A DNA stretch of 15,930 bases from assembly GCA_964424455.1 (NCBI GenBank), contig CAYRJA010000073.1, positions 1 through 15,930 on the forward strand, given 5' to 3'. A model generated the notes under the pieces. It was not told the DNA's origin. It ran no database searches and worked only from the letters and a program-made list of their open reading frames with translations. Shown here piece by piece: positions 7,621 through 15,830 of this stretch. The position numbers were made by a program, and so were the translations under genes. Source of the DNA: CAYRJA01 sp964424455. Lineage in GTDB: Bacteria > Bacteroidota > Bacteroidia > Chitinophagales > UBA10324. Position 1 is the stretch's first letter, and each line of letters starts with the position of its first letter.

Positions 7621-8982
7621 TTGAACAACACAGCAATTATACGCAACGCACAAATTATTAACGAAGGAAGAATTATTTCCGCAGATGTGCTGATTGAAAA
7701 CAAAACAATTAAGAAGATAGCTGGTAGTATTAACAATGTTACAGCAGGACTTGAAATAGATGCAGCAGGAAAATATCTGATTCCCGGTATTATTGATGAT
7801 CAGGTTCATTTCCGTGAGCCGGGATTAACACATAAGGCAACTATTTATTCAGAATCAAAAGCAGGAATTGCCGGTGGTGTTACATCTTTTATGGAAATGC
7901 CGAATACAGTTCCGCCTGCATATACACATGAACTGCTTGAAGAAAAATATCAAATTGCTTCGCAGACTTCACTTGCTAACTATTCTTTTTACTTGGGTAC
8001 ATCCAATGACAATATTGAAGAAGTAAAAAAAACTGACCCGAAAAAAATCTGCGGAGTAAAAATATTCATGGGTTCTTCCACAGGTAAATTAGTGGTGGAT
8101 AATCCGGAGTCACTTGAAAATGTTTTTCGCTTTTCTCCCGTATTGATTGCCACTCACTGTGAAGACGATAACATTATCAAGGCAAATGCTGAGAAGTACA
8201 AACGGCAGTTTGGCAATACTATTCCGATAGAATACCATCCGCTGATTAGAAGCGCAGAAAATTGTTTTAAATCAAGCAAGCTGGCTGTAACACTTGCCAT
8301 GAAGCATAGCGCACGGTTGCATATCCTGCATATTTCTACTGCGGAAGAACTCGCCTTGTTTGTAAATGATATTCCGCTGAAAGATAAAAATGTTACAGCA
8401 GAGGCATGTGTTCATCATCTATGGTTTACTGCAGATGATTATGCAAAATTGGGTTCACTGATTAAATGCAATCCTGCTATAAAGGAATCAAGAAACAGAG
8501 AAGAAATCTGGAAAGCGCTGTTGGATAACCGGATTGATGTTATTGCCACAGACCATGCACCACATACATGGGAAGAAAAACACACAACGACTGCTGACGG
8601 TAAACCGAATTATTTCAAAATACCTTCAGGATTGCCGCTGTTACAGCATACATTTTATATGATGTATCAGTCGCATTTGGATAAGAGGATCTCACTTGAA
8701 AGAGTCGTTGAAAAAATGTGTCATGCTCCGGCTGATTTGTTCAGGATAATGAATCGCGGATATATCCGGGAGGGATATTTTGCTGACTTGTTTTTATTCG
8801 ATCCGTCTGTAAAATGGAAGGTTGAAAAAGATAATCTGCTCTACAAATGCGGCTGGTCACCGCTTGAAGAAGCAACATTTACCGGTAAGGTTACGCACAC
8901 TATAGTTAATGGAAACTTAGTATACGAGAACGGGAAAATCCATGAGTCAATAAAAGGAGAAAGAATATTATTTGACAGATAG
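7621..8982 (+). CDS. pyrC: Dihydroorotase (TTG start)
   Basis: This amidohydrolase-superfamily metalloenzyme cyclises carbamoyl-aspartate to dihydroorotate, the third step of pyrimidine synthesis. The 453-residue protein shows the metal site. H63 lies in DDQVHFREPG, the bridging Lys is probably K147 in CGVKIFMGSSTG, and H179 is in ATHCED. H237 (HILHIST) and D311 (IATDHAPH) complete it. The first histidine of the usual HxH pair is Gln61, which I recall as typical of Bacteroidota dihydroorotases. The other ligands are intact, so activity is expected. A related allantoinase or hydantoinase role is less likely given the REPG and EMPNT motifs. No ATG or GTG lies in frame between the upstream stop at 7546 and codon 7621. 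The protein from TTG begins MNNTAIIRNAQIINEGR, exactly where homologues begin, which supports the TTG start. Confidence 0.92.
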   Translation: MNNTAIIRNAQIINEGRIISADVLIENKTIKKIAGSINNVTAGLEIDAAGKYLIPGIIDDQVHFREPGLTHKATIYSESKAGIAGGVTSFMEMPNTVPPAYTHELLEEKYQIASQTSLANYSFYLGTSNDNIEEVKKTDPKKICGVKIFMGSSTGKLVVDNPESLENVFRFSPVLIATHCEDDNIIKANAEKYKRQFGNTIPIEYHPLIRSAENCFKSSKLAVTLAMKHSARLHILHISTAEELALFVNDIPLKDKNVTAEACVHHLWFTADDYAKLGSLIKCNPAIKESRNREEIWKALLDNRIDVIATDHAPHTWEEKHTTTADGKPNYFKIPSGLPLLQHTFYMMYQSHLDKRISLERVVEKMCHAPADLFRIMNRGYIREGYFADLFLFDPSVKWKVEKDNLLYKCGWSPLEEATFTGKVTHTIVNGNLVYENGKIHESIKGERILFDR

Positions 8983-9348
8983 AATAACCTCAGTATTAAT
9001 CGCTTACACCTGAAATAGTTATCATTAGTCATTATTCTTAATAAGAAAATCATTTGAGAATTATGTTTGGCAATACTCTATTCAAATATATTCACATTAG
9101 TATATTTTAAATACCACCTTTGCCAATAAAATTTTCGGCATAATTATTTCTTGTTTTTGCAGAATTAATTATTTTTGCAATCCTTTTAAAAGAGGGATAT
9201 TTTTTTTGCGCGCCACAATCTCTTCTTTTTCATTGTTATTTAACTGTTACCGGCAACACCTACAGAGGGTATTTTCTGATGCGTTGCACCTGTTTGTTTT
9301 TTCTATTTTAATTCTTCATTCATCATAATTAAAACTGTTTTTTGAATT
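8983..9348 (+). promoter_or_regulatory. rpoC: Intergenic region before rpoC with candidate promoter at 9147-9177
   Basis: This 366-base stretch has no coding sequence that I recognise, and in particular no end of rpoB. A promoter candidate consists of TTTC (9147-9150, one mismatch to TTTG), a 19-base spacer and TATTTTTG (9170-9177, exact TAnnTTTG). It is the best-formed -33/-7 pair in the window. If it is used, rpoC has a leader of about 165 bases. That leader is AT-rich, with T-runs and a CTTTTAAAAG palindrome (9183-9192), and I see no known riboswitch. A second, poorer box (CACCTTTG) lies near 9114. Upstream there is a short palindrome TTCTTAATAAGAA (9035-9047) after the dihydroorotase stop, too weak to call a terminator. 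Confidence 0.5.
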
Positions 9349-12300
9349 ATGCCTTTCAAAAAAGACATTAGAATAAAGCCCAACTTCTCTACGATAACTA
9401 TCGGACTTGCTTCTCCGGATTCTATTCTGGAGCGCAGTTTTGGAGAAGTGTTGAAACCCGAAACCATCAACTACCGCACTTACAAACCTGAACGCGACGG
9501 TTTATTCTGCGAAAGAATATTCGGTCCCGTAAAAGACTATGAGTGTTACTGCGGTAAATACAAGCGCATCCGCTACAAGGGTATCGTATGTGACCGTTGC
9601 GGTGTTGAAGTAACAGAGAAAAAAGTTCGTCGTGAACGCATGGGTCATATTAAGCTCGTGGTTCCGGTTGTTCATATCTGGTATTTTAAATCATTGCCGA
9701 ATAAAATCGGTTACCTGCTTGGTGTTTCTTCTAAAAAATTAGAAACGATTGTTTACTACGAGCGTTTTGTAGTCATTCAGCCGGGAGTAGTAGAAGAAAG
9801 GCAAAAAATGGATTTACTTACTGAGGAAGAGTATCTTGACATTCTTGAAAAACTTCCTAAGGATAATCAGCACCTTGACGATACTGACCCGAAAAAATTT
9901 ATTGCAAAGATGGGTGCAGATGCAGTGAAAGAATTATTGTCACGCATCAAATTAGATGAACTTTCTTATGAACTCCGCAATCAGGCAGCTAACGAAACTT
10001 CACAGCAGCGTAAAACTGAAGCGCTGAAGCGTTTAAGTGTTGTAGAAGCTTTCCGTGAAGCTAACCAGAATATTGAAAATAAACCGGAGTGGATGATAGT
10101 ACAATATCTACCGGTGATTCCACCGGAATTGCGTCCGCTGGTTCCACTGGATGGCGGCCGTTTTGCAAGTTCGGATCTGAACGACTTATACCGCCGTGTT
10201 ATCATTCGTAACAATCGCTTGAAACGATTGATTGAAATTAAAGCTCCTGATGTAATTCTTCGCAACGAAAAAAGAATGTTACAGGAAGCGGTTGATTCAC
10301 TTTTCGACAACTCCAGAAAATCAAACGCAGTAAAAGCAGAAGGCGGTCGTGCTTTGAAATCACTCAGCGATGTATTGAAAGGAAAACAAGGACGCTTCCG
10401 TCAGAACTTACTCGGAAAGCGTGTGGATTATTCCGGTCGTTCTGTTATAGTAGTTGGACCTGAGTTGAAATTGCATGAGTGTGGATTACCGAAAGATATG
10501 GCGGCGGAATTATTCAAACCGTTTATTATCCGTAAGTTGATTGAAAGAGGAATTGTAAAAACGGTAAAGTCTGCAAAGAAATTAGTAGATAGAAAGGAAG
10601 CGGTTGTTTGGGATATTCTTGAAAATATTCTGAAAGGGCATCCGGTTATGCTGAATCGTGCACCAACACTTCACCGTCTTTCTATTCAGGCATTCCAACC
10701 AAGATTGATTGAAGGTAAAGCCATTCAACTTCATCCTTTAGTGTGCGGCGCGTTCAACGCTGACTTTGATGGTGACCAGATGGCAGTGCATGTTCCGCTT
10801 AGCAATGCGGCAATACTTGAAGCACAGTTGCTGATGCTTTCAGCTCATAATATTTTGAACCCTCAGAATGGTTCTCCTATCACACTTCCTTCACAGGATA
10901 TGGTGTTGGGACTGTACTACATCACAAAAGGAAGAAAGAGTACTGAAAAACAAAAAGTAAAAGGAGAAGGAAAGGCATTCTACTCACCGGAAGAAGTTTT
11001 GATTGCATACAATGAAGGTAAGGTGGATTTGCATGCTTTCATAAAAGTAAAAGTAATGGTTCGTGAAAAGGACCAACTTATTTCAAAATTGATTGAAACA
11101 ACTGTAGGCCGTGTATTATTAAATCAGGTAGTTCCTGAACAAGTGGGTTTCATCAACTTGCTGCTTACGAAAAAAGCATTGAGGGAAGTTATCGGTAATG
11201 TAATTAAAATTACAGATGTACCCCGCACAGCCAAATTCCTTGATGATATCAAGCAAATCGGATTCACCATGGCATTCAAAGGGGGATTGTCATTTAATAT
11301 TTCTGACTTAATTATTTCAGAAACCCGTGCACCTATGATTAAAGCTGCGCAGTCAGAGGTGGAAGAAGTATGGGGCAACTACGAGATGGGACTTATCACT
11401 AACAATGAACGTTACAATCAGATTATTGATATCTGGACTCGTGTAAATAACCGTATTGCTGAAACACTGATTACTGAATTATCAAACGACAAGCAAGGGT
11501 TTAATTCTGTATATATGATGCTTGATTCAGGGGCGCGTGGTTCCAGAGAGCAGATTCGTCAGCTTGGCGGTATTCGTGGATTGATGCAGAAGCCGCGTAA
11601 ATCAGGAAGCACAGGAGGGGAAGTTATTGAGAATCCGATTCTCGCTAACTTAAAAGAAGGACTTTCAGTATTGGAATATTTTATTTCTACTCATGGTGCG
11701 CGAAAAGGTCTGGCAGATACGGCATTGAAAACAGCAGATGCAGGGTACCTAACCCGCCGTTTGGTGGATGTTTCGCAGGATGTGGTTATTACAGAAGTGG
11801 ACTGCGGAACACTTCGCGGTATTGCTATTTCCGCATTGAAAACTAACGATGAAATTGTAGAGCCGATTTCCGATAGAATTATTGGCCGTACCAGTTTGTA
11901 CGACATTTTTGACCCGCACACAAATGAATTGATTGTGAAATCAGGGGATGAAGTCTCTGAAGATATTGGAAAGCGTATTGATAACACATCAATAGATTCG
12001 GTTGAAATCCGCTCCGTACTTACCTGTGAATCGAAGAAGGGTGTTTGCGTAAAATGTTATGGTCGTAATCTGGCTACGGGTAAGATGGCAGAAATAGGAG
12101 ATGCAGCAGGAATTATTTCTGCTCAGTCAATAGGTGAACCCGGAACACAGTTGACACTGCGTACTTTCCATACGGGTGGTGCTGCAGGCGGTGGTGCAAC
12201 TGAATCAAAACTTGAATCGAAATTTGACGGCATCATTCATTTTGATGATATCAAATCAACCCCTGTTGTAAATGAGAATGGTGATAAATTTATGGTGGTT

Positions 12301-13656
12301 CTTGGCCGTACAGGTGAAATCAGGATTATGGATACCAAGACAGATAAGCAACTTTATACTCACCACATACCGTACGGTTCTATACTCACTGTAAAAGATG
12401 GAGATAAAGTAACAAAAGGACAATTGATTTGCTCATGGGATCCGTTCAACGCAGTTATCTTAACTGAGTTTAAAGGAAAGATTCAGTTTGACAATATTAT
12501 TGAAGGGGTTACATTCCGTGAGGAATCCGATGAGCAGACAGGTCACCGCGAAAAAGTGATTGTTGACTCCCGCGATAAAACAAAAATCCCAACTATCAAG
12601 ATAATGGGTAAGGGCAATGCGGAATTAAAATTATACAATATTCCGGTTGGCGCCCATATCAATGTAGATGAAGGGGAGGAAGTAAATCCGGGAACTATCC
12701 TTGTGAAGATTCCAAGAACTGCTGCCAAGATGAAGGGTGACATTACAGGAGGTTTACCGCGTGTTACAGAATTGTTTGAAGCGCGTAATCCTTCCAACCC
12801 TGCCGTAGTTGCTGAAATTGATGGTGTGGTTCAGTTCGGCTCAGTAAAAAGAGGTAACCGTGAAATGACGGTGGAAGCAAAAGACGGAGATCAGCGTAAA
12901 TATCTTGTTCCGCTTTCCAAACATATTCTTGTTCAGGAAGGAGACTTTGTAAAAGCAGGTTCGCCGCTGTCTGATGGAGCTATTACTCCGAATGATATTT
13001 TAAGTATTAAAGGTCCGTTTGCTTTACAGGAATATATGGTAAATGAAATTCAGGAAGTTTACCGTATTCAGGGTGTAAAAATTAACGACAAGCATATTGA
13101 GGTGATTGTTCGCCAGATGATGCGTAAGGTTCATATTGAAGATCCGGGAGATACACGCTTCCTTGAAGGAGAACCGGTTGACAAATTTGAATTCCTTGAA
13201 GAGAACGAGAACATCTTTGATAAGAAAGTGATTACTGAAGCAGGTGCTTCAGCGAACCTGAAAGTGGGACAAATTGTAACACTTCGTCAGATTCGCGAAG
13301 AGAACTCTGTTCTGCGCCGCGGCGATAAGAAGTTAGTTGAGTATCGCGATGCAATTGCTGCTACTTCAAGTCCATTATTACTGGGTATCACTCGTGCGTC
13401 ATTGGGCACTCAAAGCTGGATTTCTGCAGCATCGTTCCAGGAAACAACTAAAGTGCTTTCTTCTGCTTCCATCAATGGTAAAAAAGATATACTTGGCGGC
13501 TTGAAGGAGAATGTGATTATCGGTCATCTGATTCCAGCCGGAACAGGATTACCTGAGTATGAAGACATAGTAGTTGGTTCTAAGGAAGAGTATGCAAAAC
13601 TTCTTGCATCAAAGAAGGAAATGCTCGTTCCGATTGAAGAAGTGGACGAAGATTAA
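9349..13656 (+). CDS. rpoC: DNA-directed RNA polymerase subunit beta'
   Basis: RpoC is the catalytic beta' subunit of RNA polymerase. The 1435-residue length is usual for Bacteroidota, slightly longer than in E. coli. Features in order start with the N-terminal zinc site C66, C68, C81 and C84 (ECYCGKYKR to CDRCGVEV). Next are the switch/rudder region with VDYSGRSVIVVGPE (about 363-376) and the Mg2+-binding NADFDGD (470-476; D472, D474, D476). The bridge-helix region is LADTALKTADAGYLTRRLVD (about 788-807). The second zinc site is C819, C893, C900 and C903, and the trigger-loop region includes SIGEPGTQLTLRTFHTGG (about 925-942). All catalytic and zinc residues are present, so the gene appears intact. 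Unusually, the gene upstream is dihydroorotase and not rpoB. The DUF3467 gene follows after 91 bases that contain a strong hairpin. Confidence 0.99.
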   Translation: MPFKKDIRIKPNFSTITIGLASPDSILERSFGEVLKPETINYRTYKPERDGLFCERIFGPVKDYECYCGKYKRIRYKGIVCDRCGVEVTEKKVRRERMGHIKLVVPVVHIWYFKSLPNKIGYLLGVSSKKLETIVYYERFVVIQPGVVEERQKMDLLTEEEYLDILEKLPKDNQHLDDTDPKKFIAKMGADAVKELLSRIKLDELSYELRNQAANETSQQRKTEALKRLSVVEAFREANQNIENKPEWMIVQYLPVIPPELRPLVPLDGGRFASSDLNDLYRRVIIRNNRLKRLIEIKAPDVILRNEKRMLQEAVDSLFDNSRKSNAVKAEGGRALKSLSDVLKGKQGRFRQNLLGKRVDYSGRSVIVVGPELKLHECGLPKDMAAELFKPFIIRKLIERGIVKTVKSAKKLVDRKEAVVWDILENILKGHPVMLNRAPTLHRLSIQAFQPRLIEGKAIQLHPLVCGAFNADFDGDQMAVHVPLSNAAILEAQLLMLSAHNILNPQNGSPITLPSQDMVLGLYYITKGRKSTEKQKVKGEGKAFYSPEEVLIAYNEGKVDLHAFIKVKVMVREKDQLISKLIETTVGRVLLNQVVPEQVGFINLLLTKKALREVIGNVIKITDVPRTAKFLDDIKQIGFTMAFKGGLSFNISDLIISETRAPMIKAAQSEVEEVWGNYEMGLITNNERYNQIIDIWTRVNNRIAETLITELSNDKQGFNSVYMMLDSGARGSREQIRQLGGIRGLMQKPRKSGSTGGEVIENPILANLKEGLSVLEYFISTHGARKGLADTALKTADAGYLTRRLVDVSQDVVITEVDCGTLRGIAISALKTNDEIVEPISDRIIGRTSLYDIFDPHTNELIVKSGDEVSEDIGKRIDNTSIDSVEIRSVLTCESKKGVCVKCYGRNLATGKMAEIGDAAGIISAQSIGEPGTQLTLRTFHTGGAAGGGATESKLESKFDGIIHFDDIKSTPVVNENGDKFMVVLGRTGEIRIMDTKTDKQLYTHHIPYGSILTVKDGDKVTKGQLICSWDPFNAVILTEFKGKIQFDNIIEGVTFREESDEQTGHREKVIVDSRDKTKIPTIKIMGKGNAELKLYNIPVGAHINVDEGEEVNPGTILVKIPRTAAKMKGDITGGLPRVTELFEARNPSNPAVVAEIDGVVQFGSVKRGNREMTVEAKDGDQRKYLVPLSKHILVQEGDFVKAGSPLSDGAITPNDILSIKGPFALQEYMVNEIQEVYRIQGVKINDKHIEVIVRQMMRKVHIEDPGDTRFLEGEPVDKFEFLEENENIFDKKVITEAGASANLKVGQIVTLRQIREENSVLRRGDKKLVEYRDAIAATSSPLLLGITRASLGTQSWISAASFQETTKVLSSASINGKKDILGGLKENVIIGHLIPAGTGLPEYEDIVVGSKEEYAKLLASKKEMLVPIEEVDED

Positions 13657-13674
13657 TTATATAAAACTCTGAAT

Positions 13675-13716
13675 AGAGTGAAGAATCTGTAACACTTAAA
13701 ACAGATTCTTCACTTT
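13675..13716 (+). terminator. Long hairpin between rpoC and DUF3467
   Basis: Arms GTGAAGAATCTGT (13678-13690) and ACAGATTCTTCAC (13701-13713) are perfectly complementary over 13 bp with a 10-base loop. Pairs A13677-T13714, G13676-T13715 (wobble) and A13675-T13716 extend the stem to 16 bp. The downstream tail is TTTGTTAG, only a partial U-tract, so termination may be incomplete. No clear promoter lies between the hairpin and the next gene, so DUF3467 expression probably needs read-through or RNA processing here. Confidence 0.6.
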
Positions 13717-13747
13717 GTTAGAAATACTAAAAAATTAAAAAACAAAT

Positions 13748-14071
13748 ATGGCAGACAACAAAAACCAACCTCAGCAGAACCAGATTAACATAGAACTGAC
13801 TGAGGAAATAGCTGAAGGCATCTATTCAAATCTTGCTATAATAACTCACTCCAATCAGGAGTTTATAGTGGACTTTGTTAAAGTAATGCCCGGAGTACCT
13901 AAGGCAAAAGTAAAGTCAAGAATTGTGCTTACGCCTCAGCATGCCAAACGCTTTATGAAAGCGATGATAGAGAATGTGAAAAAGTTTGAGTCTATGCACG
14001 GTGAGATTAAAGATATTGAAGAGACCGTTGCAATACCTATGAACTTTGGAACACCAACAGCACAGGCATAA
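13748..14071 (+). CDS. DUF3467 family protein
   Basis: This is a small, acidic-to-neutral cytoplasmic protein of 107 residues. It has a Gln/Asn-rich start (NKNQPQQNQINIELTEEIAE) and then SNLAIITHSNQEFIVDFVKV, PGVPKAKVKSRIVLTPQHAK and a C-terminal helix. I recognise this as DUF3467, a family of unknown function that commonly follows rpoC in Bacteroidota. There is no signal peptide or membrane segment. The conserved position next to rpoC suggests a connection with transcription, but nothing in the sequence demonstrates one. It is followed by a strong terminator. Confidence 0.88.
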   Translation: MADNKNQPQQNQINIELTEEIAEGIYSNLAIITHSNQEFIVDFVKVMPGVPKAKVKSRIVLTPQHAKRFMKAMIENVKKFESMHGEIKDIEETVAIPMNFGTPTAQA

Positions 14072-14090
14072 GGATAATATCTATCCAAAT

Positions 14091-14126
14091 AAAAAACTCC
14101 GGTAAGTTGTCTTATCGGAGTTTTTT
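14091..14126. terminator. Bidirectional intrinsic terminator between DUF3467 and the S8 protease gene
   Basis: Arms AAAAAACTCCGGTAAG (14091-14106) and CTTATCGGAGTTTTTT (14111-14126) pair over 16 positions with one G-T wobble and a 4-base loop (TTGT). The A-run on one side and the T-run on the other give a U-tract in either direction. It lies 20 bases after the DUF3467 stop and 22 bases beyond the end of the leftward protease gene, as expected for a shared terminator of convergent genes. Confidence 0.92.
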
Positions 14127-14147
14127 ATGAGCTAAATTCCGTTAAGA

Positions 14148-15737
14148 TTATTTATTCACAGACATTTTCTGTGCAAGTTCTACTGCTTTGTATAAATTGA
14201 TAATACCACCTGTTACACAAAGACTTTTGAATTTTGCCTTTTTACCTGCATCTCCGGGAACATCAACTTTACCGGGAACTTTTGTAACGGATTTCATCAA
14301 AATCTTTTTAACCTGAACTGCAGTCAGGGTAGGGAAGTACGAGCGGATAACCACTGCAACACCTGCAGCTACCGGAGAAGCCATACTGGTTCCTTGTTCA
14401 TTCTTATACTGGTTCCCCGGAATAGTAGAATAAATAAACATACCGGGAGCAAATAAGTCAACATTCTTTTTTCCATAGTTAGAAAACGGCGCTGCAGTAA
14501 AATTGTAATTGCAGGCACCAACTTCAAGCCAGTTGGGCGCTTTACCGCTGCCATCTGCATATTTATCGTTCGGAAAGTTATCTGACTTGTCGTTGTTCTT
14601 GTTGTCATTACCGGCAGCGTGAACGAGCAATACATCATGGTCAGCCGCATATTTTACAGCATCATCCACAGCTTTTTTGTTCGTGCCATAACTTTTGCCA
14701 AAGCTCATGTTAATTACCTTAGCTCCGTTATTAACTGCATAAATAATTCCGTTAGCTACATCTTTATCTCTTTCATCGCCATCCGGAACTACTCTTACTC
14801 CCATGATTTTTACATTGTCAGCAACGCCATCCATTCCGATACCGTTGTTGCGCACTGCGCCTATAATTCCGCCGACATGTGTGCCATGCAAGCCATCAGG
14901 ACCTTTTACATCATTGTTGCCATAGTCTCGTTGATTTACATCAGCGTAGTTATCACCGACAATGTATCGGGGATCAAAATCAAGGTTGTAAGCATAATCA
15001 ATATTTCCCTGGAACTGTTTTACTGCTCCATCCAATTCTTCCATCAGTTCTTTTACAGAGTATCCCGACGATAACATTCCGAGCAAAATCATTTTTCCCA
15101 TTTTGCCTGTAATGTTTGTATCTGAAGGGCTGTAGTTATTGACATCTTCAGTTGTGATGCTGTCTTTTCCTATTTCTTTTACTACAGTTTTAATATTATT
15201 ATTTAGAGAAGAGTAAAGAGCTAACTGCTTTTTTGTATCAGCAAGACGGGTTTCATAACTGTCCTTTATTTTAAGATACTTCTCGTACTCCTTTTTATCT
15301 GCGCTGGTGAGAGAAGCAACATTTGCATTTTCATATTTCTTTTTCAAATCACGGTAGATACGGGTGATTTCAAGATTGTCATGATCCACATCGCCGTTTT
15401 TGCCACCGATAAAATCCCATCCTTTAATATCATCTACATAACCGTTGTTATCATCATCTATTCCGTTGCCGGGAATTTCTTTTGTATTAATCCATGCATT
15501 GGCATTAAGGTCTTCATGTGTTAAATCCACTCCGCCATCTATCACGGCAACAATAATGGTCTGAGATGATTTGCCCTTCAGCAACTCCTGATAGGTTCTT
15601 TCTGTGCTGACACCCGCGAACTTATCCTTATCAGGGTCGAGGTTGAACCAGTTTTCTGGCGGTTCTTGTGCAAGTACTAAACGAAAAGAAGAAACAAATA
15701 AGAAGACAAGGAGAGAAAAAGTTTTTTTTGTAATCAT
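14148..15737 (-). CDS. Secreted S8 family (subtilisin-like) serine protease with large insertion
   Basis: This is an exported serine endopeptidase of 529 residues. A Sec signal peptide is clear: MITKK, then a hydrophobic core (about 7-22), with likely cleavage after A23 (VLA-Q). The catalytic triad is D67 (VIDGGVD), H284 (LHGTHVGG) and S451 (GTSMASP), with oxyanion N377 (HAAGND). D67 and H284 are 217 residues apart, against about 32 in subtilisin. The insertion contains NGIDDDNNGYVDD (91-103), an Asp-rich probable metal-binding stretch, and then a Lys/Glu-rich helical segment (about 123-190) that could form a coiled coil. No C-terminal sorting domain of the type IX system is visible. The chain ends soon after the catalytic domain, so the product is probably periplasmic or released by another route. 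There is no lipobox. The gene is monocistronic as far as the window shows. Confidence 0.93.
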   Translation of the reverse strand: MITKKTFSLLVFLFVSSFRLVLAQEPPENWFNLDPDKDKFAGVSTERTYQELLKGKSSQTIIVAVIDGGVDLTHEDLNANAWINTKEIPGNGIDDDNNGYVDDIKGWDFIGGKNGDVDHDNLEITRIYRDLKKKYENANVASLTSADKKEYEKYLKIKDSYETRLADTKKQLALYSSLNNNIKTVVKEIGKDSITTEDVNNYSPSDTNITGKMGKMILLGMLSSGYSVKELMEELDGAVKQFQGNIDYAYNLDFDPRYIVGDNYADVNQRDYGNNDVKGPDGLHGTHVGGIIGAVRNNGIGMDGVADNVKIMGVRVVPDGDERDKDVANGIIYAVNNGAKVINMSFGKSYGTNKKAVDDAVKYAADHDVLLVHAAGNDNKNNDKSDNFPNDKYADGSGKAPNWLEVGACNYNFTAAPFSNYGKKNVDLFAPGMFIYSTIPGNQYKNEQGTSMASPVAAGVAVVIRSYFPTLTAVQVKKILMKSVTKVPGKVDVPGDAGKKAKFKSLCVTGGIINLYKAVELAQKMSVNK

Positions 15738-15830
15738 TAGATTGTTATTAGATGTTTGAAAAACAGATAACGAAGGACAGCAACAAAAATTACTTTACCG
15801 TTGTCGGTTCTTAATCGTTTTTAGAGCCGG

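Noticed and set aside
9066..9127. Inverted repeat TTGGCAA ... TTGCCAA before rpoC
   Set aside because: It is only 7 bp, with about 45 bases between the arms, in AT-rich DNA. It is too weak to claim as a structure.
14619..15074. Open frame of 151 codons on the plus strand
   Set aside because: It lies antisense within the S8 protease gene, whose triad and signal peptide are clear. Its product (rich in Ile, Ser, Tyr) matches nothing I know and looks like a shadow.
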